A stretch of DNA of 64,000 bases from Sympetrum striolatum (taxonomy: Eukaryota > Arthropoda > Insecta > Odonata > Libellulidae). The position numbers were made by a program, and so were the translations under genes. The notes beneath the pieces are model-generated. The model had not been told where the DNA came from. It did not search any database and saw only the letters and a list, made by a program, of their open reading frames with translations. Each line of letters starts with the position of its first letter. The first letter of the stretch is position 1. Of the stretch, positions 46,401-58,080 are shown one piece after another. Where the stretch lies: NCBI GenBank assembly GCA_947579665.1, contig OX388348.1, positions 15,190,001 through 15,254,000 of the forward strand. Reading direction: 5' to 3'.

Positions 46401-49344
46401 TTCGATATTATCTGCTTATCGGAATTCTCGCTAATTATTCTATTTGCATAAGTAGTTCCGTGGAGTGGGTGCTGATTTGATGTGACGTTCGAGATAATTT
46501 TGATTGGGCCATTAGGTTTCTAAGGCAAATGTTAGATAATTCAGCGATATAATCAGCAATTGCTATTGTCTGATATTCATAATACTTACTGCTGTGGACG
46601 GGTACCTTTCTAAAAAATGGAATAACTGCGGGAAAAAGATCATTCATTATTTGATATATGGCTCTTTTTTCTGATGAAAAAAATATGACTTTGCTATTGT
46701 ACATATATACATACATATATATGTTCGTAATATATTCCTACATACATTTATGGTACTCGTATATGTGAATTAACTAGTGCACAAGTAAATTTAAATATGG
46801 TAGACAAATTTTGCAGATCAATTTTTTCAATTAAAAATAAAAGTTTACAATTAAAGTTGGGCTAAATCTAGTAAAGGTTCACAGAAAAACGTTTATACCT
46901 GTTTTAGTGACCTTTTGGTGATAAAGGTTTTCGCTGAATTTTATAATATTTTTCTTCATTCAATTTTAAAACCTTTTAAAAACGCATTGAAAAAATTCGT
47001 TTTGTTCGAGAATAAACCACAAACCTTTATTTCAAATAATTCATTCATCATTAGTAAATCTAAATAAAGTGGAAGAGGCCAGGGGTAACCGATCTCTTTT
47101 ATTGTTCTGGTACCGTCATTGGCTTTTTATTGCGTTAATCCTTACTTCTGACTCTTTATTATACTTGCAAACTGCAAATATGTTTAAATTGCTCACAATT
47201 TCAGCGTGGTGCCAGTGCCAAGCTAAATTTAGCTTAAGATTATCAGTATGTTAAATCCGTGAATTCACTTACATAATGTATGTATGTACCAACAACTACA
47301 AATTTTGGAATAAATTATTTTTATATTATTATTTTTTTATTGCTGATAAAGAAACCCTCGGAAAAGTTTGCCTGTTATAGGCTTCTCACCATGTCAACGC
47401 GATAAAAATCTTCTCTGAAGCAATGAGCTCCCATTATTGCTAGCCAGTAGGTGTGCCTTCTTCCAACTCTCAAGCCTCACACGAGAATTAAAAAAAAATG
47501 TACTGACGGAAATTAATTTAAGGCCATATAATTTGCATGATACACGAATTAAAGCCACTGAGAATGAGAATTAATAATGCGCGGGACAGAGATAATGTAT
47601 CTTTGTAATTTCTGGGAGAGATCAATACTTGTATCGAGCTTCATGCTTGAGGAGAAAATCTGCAGCGCTTGGTATCCCTATTCCGCAGACTTATGTTAAA
47701 TTACCACCATTTTTTTCTCAGTCTTCCATTGAATATTTTAGAATGCCTTCCGGACTTTAGCTGTGCATCTCGACCGAGATCCCGCGGTGTATTAAAATTT
47801 TAAAGGGTGCCGCGAAATTCAAGACGCGCCACATTATATTACTCAGGAAGCAAATGTATGAAGGAAATTATTTGTTTTATTAATTTGACACTCTCAAATA
47901 TGTGAAATTTTCGAATTAACAATGTTACAACGTTAAAATATTGTAAATTAGTGAATTCCTGCAGTCAAATTCTACGGCCCAGCGGCTTATTAGACCCGTG
48001 TCCTCTTTTGTCGGATCTATTAACTCATTAGATTTCGTTTTATACTTCATACCGTATATAAATTTAATTATTCTACTATTTTTCTTGATATACTGAGTTT
48101 CTGATAATAACCCATAATCCAAAAATAAGCCTGCATGAATTTTCAGTATTTTTTCAATAAATGCTTTTCCGCAAATATGAGCTGTTGTCGAAATCGTTGG
48201 ACAGATGGACGAATTGAATAATAAAATGATAACTTTATGAATAAATATTGATAGCATGACTGAAATAGGTGACTGAAAAAAAAATAAAATAAAAACTTTA
48301 AGTACTCATCGCCATATTAGAACTGAGAAAACTAAAAGATATTTTTTATTTGACGAATAATCTGACTTCATAGGCAGAAGCAAGAAGGACCTACTGAAAT
48401 TAAACCTTAAGGAGTTTTTAAGAGCAACACTAAAGGTAAGACTCTATCATACTTTAATATAAACTGCACTAGTTTACTAACATTTGAATTTATTTCTCTC
48501 AAATATTTTTTTTCAGTCAATCATTTTATGTATTTTCATTAATTCATACTACATCTAACATTAATTCCCCAGTAATTATACCCCATTTATATCAATCATT
48601 AAATTGAACAGGAACTTAAACCTTACAATTACTTTTTGAATTCAAAGGAGAAAAGCAGAAATTACGAATATCGCAAAAGAACTCCTCAATTTTACTTTTA
48701 GCAGCAAAATACTTTGATCTTCTTCATATGAATGTGACCATTGCTACACGAGGCAGCAGCTTTCGACATAAATAATTACGGTAGCTGCACAAACACGAAT
48801 GCCATGAGCACGTAGTTCCAACGGTATTTTTAAATATATTCTCATATGATTTACATCCGCTTATTCATTCTGAACAGTATTAATGTAGCAATCGAGCTCT
48901 TGTTTGTTAGAAAAAACGTACTTGAAAAATCAGAGTGAAGTTGACTGAACTAGAAACACGCGGAGAGTACTTTCATGTCCCCGTAAATCTAAATCAAAAT
49001 GGATGCGGCTATTAGTTCTGCGTGAAATTAAGTTTTACTTCCAAATACACGCACATTAGCTCCTGTAAATTGTGCTGCCACTGCATTAATAGAGATTTCT
49101 ACCATGGCAATTTTCTCCAGTATTCCACATACAAGAGAACGAACCTCACGAGTTTTTCAATATAATGCAGGAGAGAAATTTCGTAGCGTCCATTTTATTA
49201 ATGCTGCTTTTCGTTCAGGAATTTAAAATACTTTTGGAAATGACTGATGTCAAACATTTGCTTCGAAACTGAAAATGAAATGTTTTTCTGCATTAATGTT
49301 TTATTAGAGCTCAAATATTAATATTATTATAATAAATCGAACTT
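46401..49344. other. AT-rich noncoding stretch
   Basis: No supported gene or repeat. The 110-codon minus-strand frame at 47925-48257 is compositionally AT-rich with no motif recognised. A short atacatacatatatat-type run lies near 46700-46720. Confidence 0.45.
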
Positions 49345-49740
49345 AAGTAAGTTTGAACTTGGCAGAATCGAACATCCCCATGACACTAGAGGAAGGTTGT
49401 CTGAGAACTCCTTCTCACAGGCTTAGCCTATATGCAAGGAGCTTCCAGGTAATGGCTCTTAGAATATATAATGCTTTACCAAGTGAATAAAGGAGATACC
49501 AATGCCTTTTCAAACAAAATTAAATTTTTTTTAACAGATAAAGTTTACTATAGAGTAGAAGAATTTATGATTGAAAAAAGTGTGATTAAACTCTATCTTG
49601 CTACTAGATATCATGTATTTTGAGTGTGTTGTGTTAATGTAATTCATTATGTATTGACTGTCTGTGAATATGTTGTTTGACTTGTCCTATACATGCCTAT
49701 GTATGTCTCTGGATTAATAAATATTATTATTATTATTATT
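49345..49740 (+). mobile_element. Non-LTR retrotransposon, RT C-terminus plus 3' end and tail
   Basis: From 49374 the + strand reads RTPSHRLSLYARSFQVMALR then IYNALPSE, stops at 49488, and resumes one base over from 49489 with NKIKFFLTDKVYYRVEEFM and KLYLATRYHVF up to a TGA at 49621. The YN-LPSE block and the FL-D--YYSVEEF block are the usual C-terminal ending of a group of insect non-LTR reverse transcriptases. About 90 bp of 3' untranslated sequence follow, with aataaat and an ATT tail at 49722-49740. One frame break plus a stop make it dead, but it is well preserved. It is a different family from the RTE-like fragments. Confidence 0.8.
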
Positions 49741-49824
49741 GAGAACAAATCGATGGGAATATGTAAATTGCGGTCACGGTATCGGGTATTAACGCTTTCG
49801 CCATTTTTTCAAAATTCCTCTTAT

Positions 49825-49866
49825 ATGTTGTATGCAATATGTTGCATGTAACATGTTGTATGTGGT
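49825..49866 (+). repeat. Three-copy 14-bp tandem repeat
   Basis: Units atgttgtatgcaat, atgttgcatgtaac and atgttgtatgtggt follow one another without spacing. It lies about 85 bp past the retrotransposon tail and has no evident function. Confidence 0.85.
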
Positions 49867-51299
49867 ATTACTTAGGAGGACCCTCTTGACTTGTTATTGA
49901 CCGAAAAGGCAATACTGCGACCCTTCTGTTGTTTAAAATTATTCAGGTGGTACAGGACGCAGAGAATTTTTTACCTCTTCGAGGTCATTATTTTAATTGA
50001 ACGCAGTTGGGTTCAATGTAGCCAGAAAACATGAGAATATTGCCATTTATTGCTTTGGCTTGAATTTTCAGTTCTGTACACTTTATGTTGTGCTCCGTCA
50101 TGTCCCGAATTCGGTTGCTGAGTTTTTTTTGTAGATGACGGTTGGGGGCGGTGGCATGGGGAAGATTGGAAGACGCTTCTCTGGACAAACGTGTTGTTTG
50201 TGGGTTCAAGTATCATAAAAAGACATCAAATATGCATCATGCGGGCACTCACATTCTAATTGATGCTCCCCTAATAAACAAAGTGAACATGCATAAATAA
50301 TTAAACCACGGTGAAATTACATTTTCATTCGTTAAAATTAAAATCAAGCAATGAAATAAGGTTCCATTGATGAATAAAGTTATCGAAACGAAATTGGAAA
50401 TTAGGTCAAATTTAGGAGCCAAAGTTGTGATTAAAATATTATGCATTTTTTAATTTTGAGTAATGAGGATTAGTAGCTATTACCACACTGGTGCGGTTAT
50501 TCACTATACCAATCCAAGTAATTCTCTTGGTCGACGCTTAAGGTTTATGCAGGCTACGTTGACTGATGCAAGAAATTATTTGGACCGTTTTAGACATTAA
50601 ATTGAATCGTAGGGAGTTGCTATTTTCTATACTACTAACGTAACAAGATTTTAAATTTGTTTTCAAAATTTACCATAGGTTGGAATCGACTGAAAAACGT
50701 GTGTGGGCAATGATTGGAATTGAAGGCTTATAGATGAACATCTGGATAGGGTAACTTGGAGGACCATATAAAAGCCAACCCGTTTAGTAACTATGATGCT
50801 GAAAATTGGTTAGAGAGTGTTACAGGTATTAAAAAATAGGACATCCTACGGTTGGCAGTAATGTTTGAATAGACTTTGTCTTTTTTAATTAACAACAAGT
50901 TTTACGTTACATGTTAATGCATCTTAAAATTGGAGGAATAAGTGCTTGAAGTACATTGCATACGGTAGATAGGTTGTAGCATTGCGTAGGTAGGTGCAAG
51001 GAGATATAGGTAAACTGGTGTGCATATCTAGAATGAGAGGGATCGGGAACTACGAAAAAATCCTAAGTGAAACAGCTCCGATCGGTTTATTGAGATAATG
51101 ATGGTGGTCACAAGAATTTTAGTCTAAAAGCTATATTTGAATTGACAGAGGTGTGTCTTTATGCTTCATATACCGATTATTGACTGCTTATTTAATTCCT
51201 CTCTTGTCAGAGAACAATTCAGGAACAGCAAGAATACAAAGTACGCATTTAAAGCAGTCATTCCGTGAAGTACGTCCTCGACACACACTGAGAATAAAA
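49867..51299. other. AT-rich noncoding stretch
   Basis: No supported gene. Two overlapping minus-strand frames of about 70 codons at 49988-50216 have no recognisable domain. Confidence 0.45.
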
Positions 51300-52100
51300 G
51301 TCGCCGCTTCATTTTGAATCCAGAGCGCTTATCGCCCCATGGTAAAGGGCGGGCATTTCATACATTACGGTTATACACTTTCGGGGAATTACGCAAGGAA
51401 GTGGGGAATTAAGTAATTGCGTCACTAAACACCCTCAAGACCCACACAAACGATATAAAAAAATCGCCCGCTCATTTACGACCGCCGCCATAACCCGTAA
51501 AAATCGTCGGGCCCCATTTGACCCGCGGAAGATTTTTAAGGCGCATAAACCTCCATTCGACTCGTGCGTTAACATCTGCGCAGTGCTTGCGGTTAATTCC
51601 AACGCAGAGGAGCTGAAAAAAGCTTTTCAAAGGCCGAATTTTTCTCGGAAAGAAAGCGACGATAAATATTCTGGATTTTCGCATTTTTTGAAGTCGCGGG
51701 AAGTTGTAGCTAATTCTGACGGCCTTTGCGGAGCGGCATAAAGACGGGGAATGAGGAAATGTTCACGTAGACGGTATATCTTTTTTGCCGAAAGACGGGG
51801 TGTGGGAAGGCGGGTACTGAGGGTGGGGGTCGGTGCAGATTATAGGGTTTTTTGGAAATGGGAGGGAATGTTGCGTCGCGGTGCTACTCTGAGGGAAATG
51901 GCCTCCTATTGTTGCCCCTTCAGTATTATTTCCCGTCTTTTCTCCTTTTTTTCCTCGGATCGATAGCTTTGGCTCTGAATATCCCCAGAGACGTATGAAT
52001 GGGACGCATTTCAACGCTGAGTCAGCCCGAGCTTTCATATCGCCCCGCGAATTACCAGCGACGAGAAAAATGTTAAATCTCTTCCGAAATTATGTGCGGT
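51300..52100. other. CpG-rich island
   Basis: One of the longer CpG-rich blocks, with cgaccgccgccataacccg near 51480 and cggcgggtact-like G-rich sequence near 51815. Frames of 70-91 codons on both strands are antisense pairs without recognised domains. Its length and CpG density make it a fair candidate for a promoter-type region, but no transcript structure can be defined. Confidence 0.5.
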
Positions 52101-54259
52101 AAGTAGCGCACTCGCATGGAATATTCGAATTAGGTATGTATGGGTATGCAGATATATATGCATGTATCTAACGAATATGTGTCAATGTATGCGTTTATAT
52201 ATATGCATATTTCTTTAGATTATAATATAATCCTTAATAAGAATAGGGTTGAGGTGACTTTGCACATAAGGACGTGCACCCAGGAAAATACGGAATAAAG
52301 GAATTTTTCAAGATTGTTTCTCCTTGGATAATCCTTAATGTTCCTTTATCGAAATACGTAGCTTTTTTGTGAATTTTTATATACTATTTGTAATCGCGTA
52401 GGGGGTAGTTACGATAGCCGCCTATCTGGTCAAATTAATGAATAGTTTATAAATAATATAACTACAGAATTCATAAAATCGATGATTCATTAACAGTCAT
52501 GTTCCAATTTTCTTTCCTTATATCATGATTAATGCGAATATCCCTGTTTGGATTCGAATCTTTTACATGTCGTAAGGCCAGCATGAAAAAAACCTTCTAT
52601 CCATAAAAATTGTTATGCATCATACTATACAGCAGTAGGGAATGCACGAGAAATCCGAAATCGAATTATAATAAATAATTAAAAATAACGTCTTGTAATA
52701 CAATACCTTGGCATGGTTTTATTTAATTTCAGGTTATTCAATTAAATATTAATTAACCAATTATTAAATATTATTAAGCTGTTTGCTCGATTTTTCTCAA
52801 TTCTTTTTTGATTAGCATCATAATTAATAAGAATAAGATTCCGATTAATGTATTGGCTATGTGCATCCGGATTATAAAGATAAATATCCTTTTATGATTG
52901 GTGGACGTCGGTATGAATCAGCCATACATTTTAAATCGAAAAGAATGAATTGAAAGATGTGGCCGAAGTACATAAGTAATTGTTTACGAATTATATATTT
53001 TAGATTACGTGATGCGAAGCTAGAACGAGATACGAGCCAAGAATCAGAAAGAGGTGACGGGGAACTGCGAATCGAAATAGGAAAAATGTTAAAAGTATGA
53101 TGTAACTAGGAGTCGTGGCTGCTATATAATAGAAAGCCAACTACGATGGCATTCTCATGCCGTCTCAAGGGGTATAGAAGACATTTACGAAGTTCCTTTC
53201 AGATTCTTTCCCACGTGGGCGTTATTGATGACTATGCCGTTAAAGCTCAGAGAAAAAATTTACCGCTATCATTCACAGCAAGAATGTAAATTAATAATAC
53301 TACGATAGAATCTTTGAAGTATGCAACTTGACATTTTCAAGGCGTACATTTTTACCCCTAATATACTTCAATATCTCAGATTTTTCTTTCGCATATGAAT
53401 GAATTTATTCTAAAACTCGCGTGAAAACTTTCCACTACTGCTGTATTTGTACTGCTGTATTTGTAATTTTTAAGATGTGATATGGCTTTTGCTGTACATT
53501 TATCAAAGTCTCTGAAATAAAATTTGATAGAAAGGGCATGAGGGTCTACCAAGTGGGACCTCTGTGTATGTATTGCATTTTGCCCACCAGCCTGTGGTGG
53601 CCTCTTTATGAAAAGGTAACTATCAAATGTTTTAAAAGAAAAAAAATATTTTTTTTCTAAGAAAAATTCATACATCAAATGACATGCTTTACTTATAGGC
53701 TATTACTTATTATCTATTGGTAGAGAGTATGGGGAAGGGGAAATATGCATTGTGAAAAAAACCCTTCCTGGGTGTAAATACATATATATGTATTTACGCA
53801 ACATCGTTAATTTAATTTGTGAATATTATGTGAAAATAGAAGTAACTTAAGTTTGTAAATAAATTAGTTCGTTGATGGTGATTGTTGTTGTTGCATGGTT
53901 GTCATGTGCCTGATTGGATGGCAAAAATAGTGAGATTTTCGACGTTATATAGAAAATAACAGAAGTTTAATCTATGCGAAATGATATAAGGAATGTAATT
54001 AAATTGCTAGATGCATAAGTAAAATGATAATTAATAGCTTTCAATCCATCTTTTCGATGTGTGAGGGTCCAAAAAACAAGGCGTTCAAACTATATTTTTG
54101 TTCGTTATTATCACGTATTGCTCACAGAAAGAACGAATTTTTAAACGACTTCTAGCATCAATTTACCTTATTATATGCAGAAATGATATATATGGCCACT
54201 GTATGAATATTTTAGACGTTATGATTTGAATCCCTATTTCGGAGGCAAATTTACGAATT
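52101..54259 (-). other. AT-rich stretch with a possible tRNA-like remnant at its end
   Basis: Mostly featureless, with TATATGCATA-type runs near 52155-52210. At 54223-54287, read on the - strand, ggctaacgaaggttaggag (A-box-like) is followed 34 bp on by gggattcaaat (B-box-like), which could be an eroded tRNA-derived SINE head. The match is weak. The 100-codon minus-strand frame at 53376-53678 has no recognised domain. Confidence 0.35.
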
Positions 54260-54960
54260 AAGCAATTCTCCTAACCTTCGTTAGCCGCGTTATTGCTTGA
54301 TTAACGAGAATACTCCAGCTGTCTCAGCAGTAATTCATCACCGCTGGCTACCTTCGAAGTGTGCGTTATACACCGCAGAGCTCTACTCAGCCAAATGAAA
54401 CGAATTCTTCTCGGAGCGACTAGATTATTAAGTATGCATTCGCGAAACGAGAGACTTTACGTCCCGCTTTGTGGCGCGTAGTAAAAATATCGAGAAATGA
54501 GTCGTGCTGGAGAGAGAGACCCTTACGTTTTTTCATCTCCTCTCTGATCCGGGCGCGCAAAGGTATAATTTGAAATGTAAATGTAAACATTGGGCCGCGT
54601 CGATTCTTTTTTCCCTCCAGAGTGGCTGCCATGAACGGGAATGGTAAGTGACGGGTACTTACTTTAATTCGCACTCGGCGAGAGATATTTATCTGCTGCT
54701 TTAAAGCTTGATTTCGTGTCCGCGTCCGCCAATTAGAAGAGAGAACGATGCGACGGATGCAAATGCGGTCGATTCGCGGAATTGTAGACTTTCGGTGTCG
54801 ATTACTCTAAAAGGTCTGCGAGAGATAACGGCCGAATAAAAAAGAGTTTTTTTTAGCGAGACATCGCGTCGCGGCTTTTAATTTTTTATAAGAAGGACTT
54901 TTACACGCTCCCTGCAAAGAAGGACTGCCGCCAATGCGCACTTTTATTATCTTGAAACTA
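54260..54960. other. CpG-rich island
   Basis: CpG-rich from the ttagccgcg at about 54283 through gtgtccgcgtccgcc and gacatcgcgtcgcgg. No open frame beyond 84 codons and no domain recognised. Long runs of purine, as in ggagagagagaccc, occur. Confidence 0.45.
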
Positions 54961-55917
54961 TATCGGAAATTGCCGATAACTTTAGTGCTGGAATTCCGAA
55001 TTGTAAATATGATTCGCTATGTTGCTCAAAGGTAACCAAACGTAAAAATCTACTAGATTAAGCGGTTCATCTAGGTAGTAAATAATTTCTAGATGTAAGT
55101 ATTGTTATTATTAATAATTAAATCTGCAAATCGGTTTGAACCAGGGAGCAGTATCTTACAATAATGGTCATAATATGTACAAGTAATGAATAGACATGAT
55201 AAAACAGAAAAAGGCAAGTAGAAAAATGAAATATATTATCGAAAACCGAATATCATCACACTTTCAATAGCGTTGGAAAAAATGTATTACTTTCCGAATA
55301 GTACGGTTCCAAAGAATACCATACTTTTACAACTAGAGAGAAAATTACACAATATCACGTTCTCTCCTTTCGAGATATAACAATTAGGAATTTTGTGAAT
55401 AACTTAGAGCTAAATATTGATAGGTTCCGGTTTCCTTATCCTAATGAATGTACTATTTTATATTTTTACTGTGGACCAGGATAGTAAAGAATGTGTCTTT
55501 AATTTACTTTATGAATGTCTCTCCTAATGGCATGCTAAGAATAGTTTTACACTTGGATTCCTTGTACTTCACTTATATGGATTGTTTCAATTTATTACAA
55601 TCTAGATTGATCTGAAAAGCTGGGAAAGCTACCTGACGCCTCATTTGACCAAGTAGGCCCCATTCTCCCTTTCTAGCTCTTGGAAGATAATGCTAGGGAG
55701 AGTGAATTACCAACCGGTCTTCGGGCTGCGCACGTTACAAGCAGATATTAAATATGCTCGAGCGTTAAACACTTTGATTCAAATAATGACTTGAAAAGCA
55801 TAAACGAGAAGAATGAACTTCTTGCTTTGATATTTGACAATTCAAGAATATCAAGAATTCAGATATATTAACCTATTTGAAGAAATTATCAAATTAGTTT
55901 ATTTTTACAAAGTAATA
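54961..55917. other. AT-rich noncoding stretch, nothing recognised
   Basis: No supported feature. Confidence 0.5.
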
Positions 55918-55994
55918 TAAAATCTATAAAACCAGTGCACTTCCACAGGATAAAGGGAGTTCCTTGCGGAAGTGTGCTGGTTTTGTAGCTTTTA
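55918..55994. mobile_element. Hairpin MITE-like palindrome
   Basis: Arms of 27 bp, 55918-55944 (ending accagtgcacttcc) and 55968-55994 (starting ggaagtgtgctggt), fold around a centre acaggataaagggagttcc. A few mismatches are present. The apex, ttccacagga...ttccttg.ggaa, resembles that of the hairpin at 62180-62245. It has no coding capacity and is most simply a small palindromic transposon remnant. Confidence 0.78.
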
Positions 55995-57107
55995 TTTACA
56001 TTGGGAAAGTAAAAATAAATTGATCATGGAAATGAACTATCACTAAGTCAAACCTGAACTCACTGACTTATTGATGATGTTAAATCCTAACAAGATTAAT
56101 AAATAGACAAGAACCAAATACTTGTATCTCTCACCATACCATCATTTATATTCACCTTTTTAAATTTCCTTTTATGTTAATAATTGAAAGCACTCGGCAT
56201 TTCTAAAGCACCATCTGTCACTCGCGTATATATAGAAATACATTCTGGAATGTTCGGAAACGATGAGCCAACAGCACAGAAGAATTCGTCGACTATAAAT
56301 TCCCAATGTCCTCCTCTGTATTTATTACGGGAATGATTGTATCCCAGCGTAACTCGTGGTGTCGCAGTAAGTTAATTGATCTCGATGGCTCAAAGAGCTT
56401 GGAAATGGATAGAGGCGGATAAAGAATCAATGCCAGATGCATATCTCATAACGGAAATGAAAAACAAATGAGGATAACGAATATCACTCGCCCAAACACA
56501 CAGGTGCGTCTCAATAAAGAATCTGCCGCGATATTGGACTATTTGACGATGTGAACGAAGAGCTCAATTCGGGATCCTTTGAAATGATAGAGCAAGTAAC
56601 TTAATAGAGGCTTAATGAAGCCCACTCTGCAGATATCGATTTCTACAATTATAGGTTGATGTTGATTGTGATCCAAATATTGTCGATGATATAAGGATTT
56701 TTGCTCTATATAGAAAATACATAATAGAAAAAATATATTTTAATTAAAACACTAGATGTTTAATAATCTACGAGCTATAGACGGAAATATGTAATTTTAT
56801 ACTCTACTAAACTATAGTGATAATTACAAACGGGGTGATTATGGGGTTATTGCATTGCATAAAAAGAAAGATTCATTCAATGAACCATCAATTCATTTTG
56901 TTAAATTGATTAAATATTAAAAATTTGCATTTTCAAAAGATATGAAGATTTTGTAAATTAGATATGTGCATCATCAAAAAATAACCAAGAAATGAAGGAA
57001 ATTTTCCGCGTCATTTCGAAAAATTTAGAACTTTACTTCTCGTTGAGACAAAAAATACTTGACGAAAAATATTAATACGGAATTAGTCAAAATCCTCTTT
57101 ATCCGAA
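55995..57107. other. AT-rich noncoding stretch, nothing recognised
   Basis: No supported feature. Confidence 0.5.
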
Positions 57108-57500
57108 ATGCTCTTTAACAGTGTGGCTCTTCTGCAGTAATTATGCATTCAAAAGTGTTCTACCCTTCAGTAATTTCATATGCCAAAATATTTTCTATTC
57201 AACGCCATTCATTTCGTTTTATGGTAACATATCCAACCCAGAAATACCCATTATGCCATCTAACATATTTAGCATATTTCTTCCCCTCGGCCTTTTATCT
57301 ATTATTCAATCCCACAATTAATTATTGTTAGTTAATCAATCACTCTAATCTCAAAATTCGACCAACAGAATTCCTCTGCCGTCATTCAATCACTTCAACT
57401 AAAACTCTATTCTCCCTAATAATTTTAAGCACCCCCGTGTTGCGAAAGTTTTTCTTTCAAACCAATTTTTTTCATCCTACACTACACCCACATCCTTAAG
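57108..57500 (-). mobile_element. RTE-like retrotransposon, reverse-transcriptase end
   Basis: On the - strand, about 57490 downward, WV-stop-CRMKKIGLKEK is followed after a frame change by VLKIIRENRVLVEVIE, then DKRPRGRNMLNMLDGIMG (LDGI near 57252-57262) and KLLKGRTLLN. The first part matches WVWCRMEKISWDERK and LIEVIE of the copy at 60216-60635; the second matches RGRQRQKLLDDI and LPKGRTPMN of the copy at 1579. It therefore links the two groups of fragments into one family. Stops and frame shifts show it is inactive. Confidence 0.68.
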
Positions 57501-57692
57501 TTCTACTAATTATTGAGTTTCCCATCTCTTTAAGTCCATCTTTCAGGACCTTGCAGCAAGACATTCCACATGATTTTATATTAAAAACGAATTCAGGGAA
57601 TGTATCTAACGATTTAAACTTCCAATATTTTATATCAACAGTTACCGAGTTTGATATTAGTAACTGAGTTGGCATGAGAAGGTGTTATTACG

Positions 57693-57773
57693 TACACTCC
57701 TGGCCAAAATTAACGCAGCACAGGCCGTAAGGATCGCTAGGGAGGTGCTGCGTTAATTTTGGCCAGGAGTGTA
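57693..57773. mobile_element. 81-bp palindromic Tc1-like MITE, copy 2
   Basis: Same length and ends as 27510-27590: TA, cactcctggccaaaatta on the left and its complement on the right, TA. This copy is the more perfect palindrome: the right arm keeps gcgttaattttggcc where copy 1 has three substitutions. Only four of 81 positions differ between copies, which argues for recent mobility or strong similarity to a common source. Confidence 0.88.
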
Positions 57774-57799
57774 CCATCCGATCAGTTAGAGAATGTACT

Positions 57800-58080
57800 C
57801 ATCATCTAAAAACGACTAAAAATGTCAACAGAGGCTCTGCGGAAAGCTTTGCTTCGATCGAGTAACGGCGTTGGCGAAATGAAATAGGCCGGTGCTTCGC
57901 AAACGGCTTTCCCTCTCATTGCAAATGCCTTGAAAGCTGACCCTCGATTGCGATTGTGATGTAATTCATAACGACGAAGCGGATACTGGGCCGGAATTAG
58001 TGAATTCCGAAAAACGGAGCAATCATCCAAGTGCTTCGCGCGAAAGGCTTGTCATTGGAAAGGTCAAAACTTTGGCTGAA
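57800..58080. other. CpG-rich island
   Basis: A short GC- and CpG-rich block (for example cgatcgagtaacggcgttgg and aacgacgaagcgg). The 74-codon minus-strand frame at 57806-58030 has no recognised domain. Confidence 0.42.
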
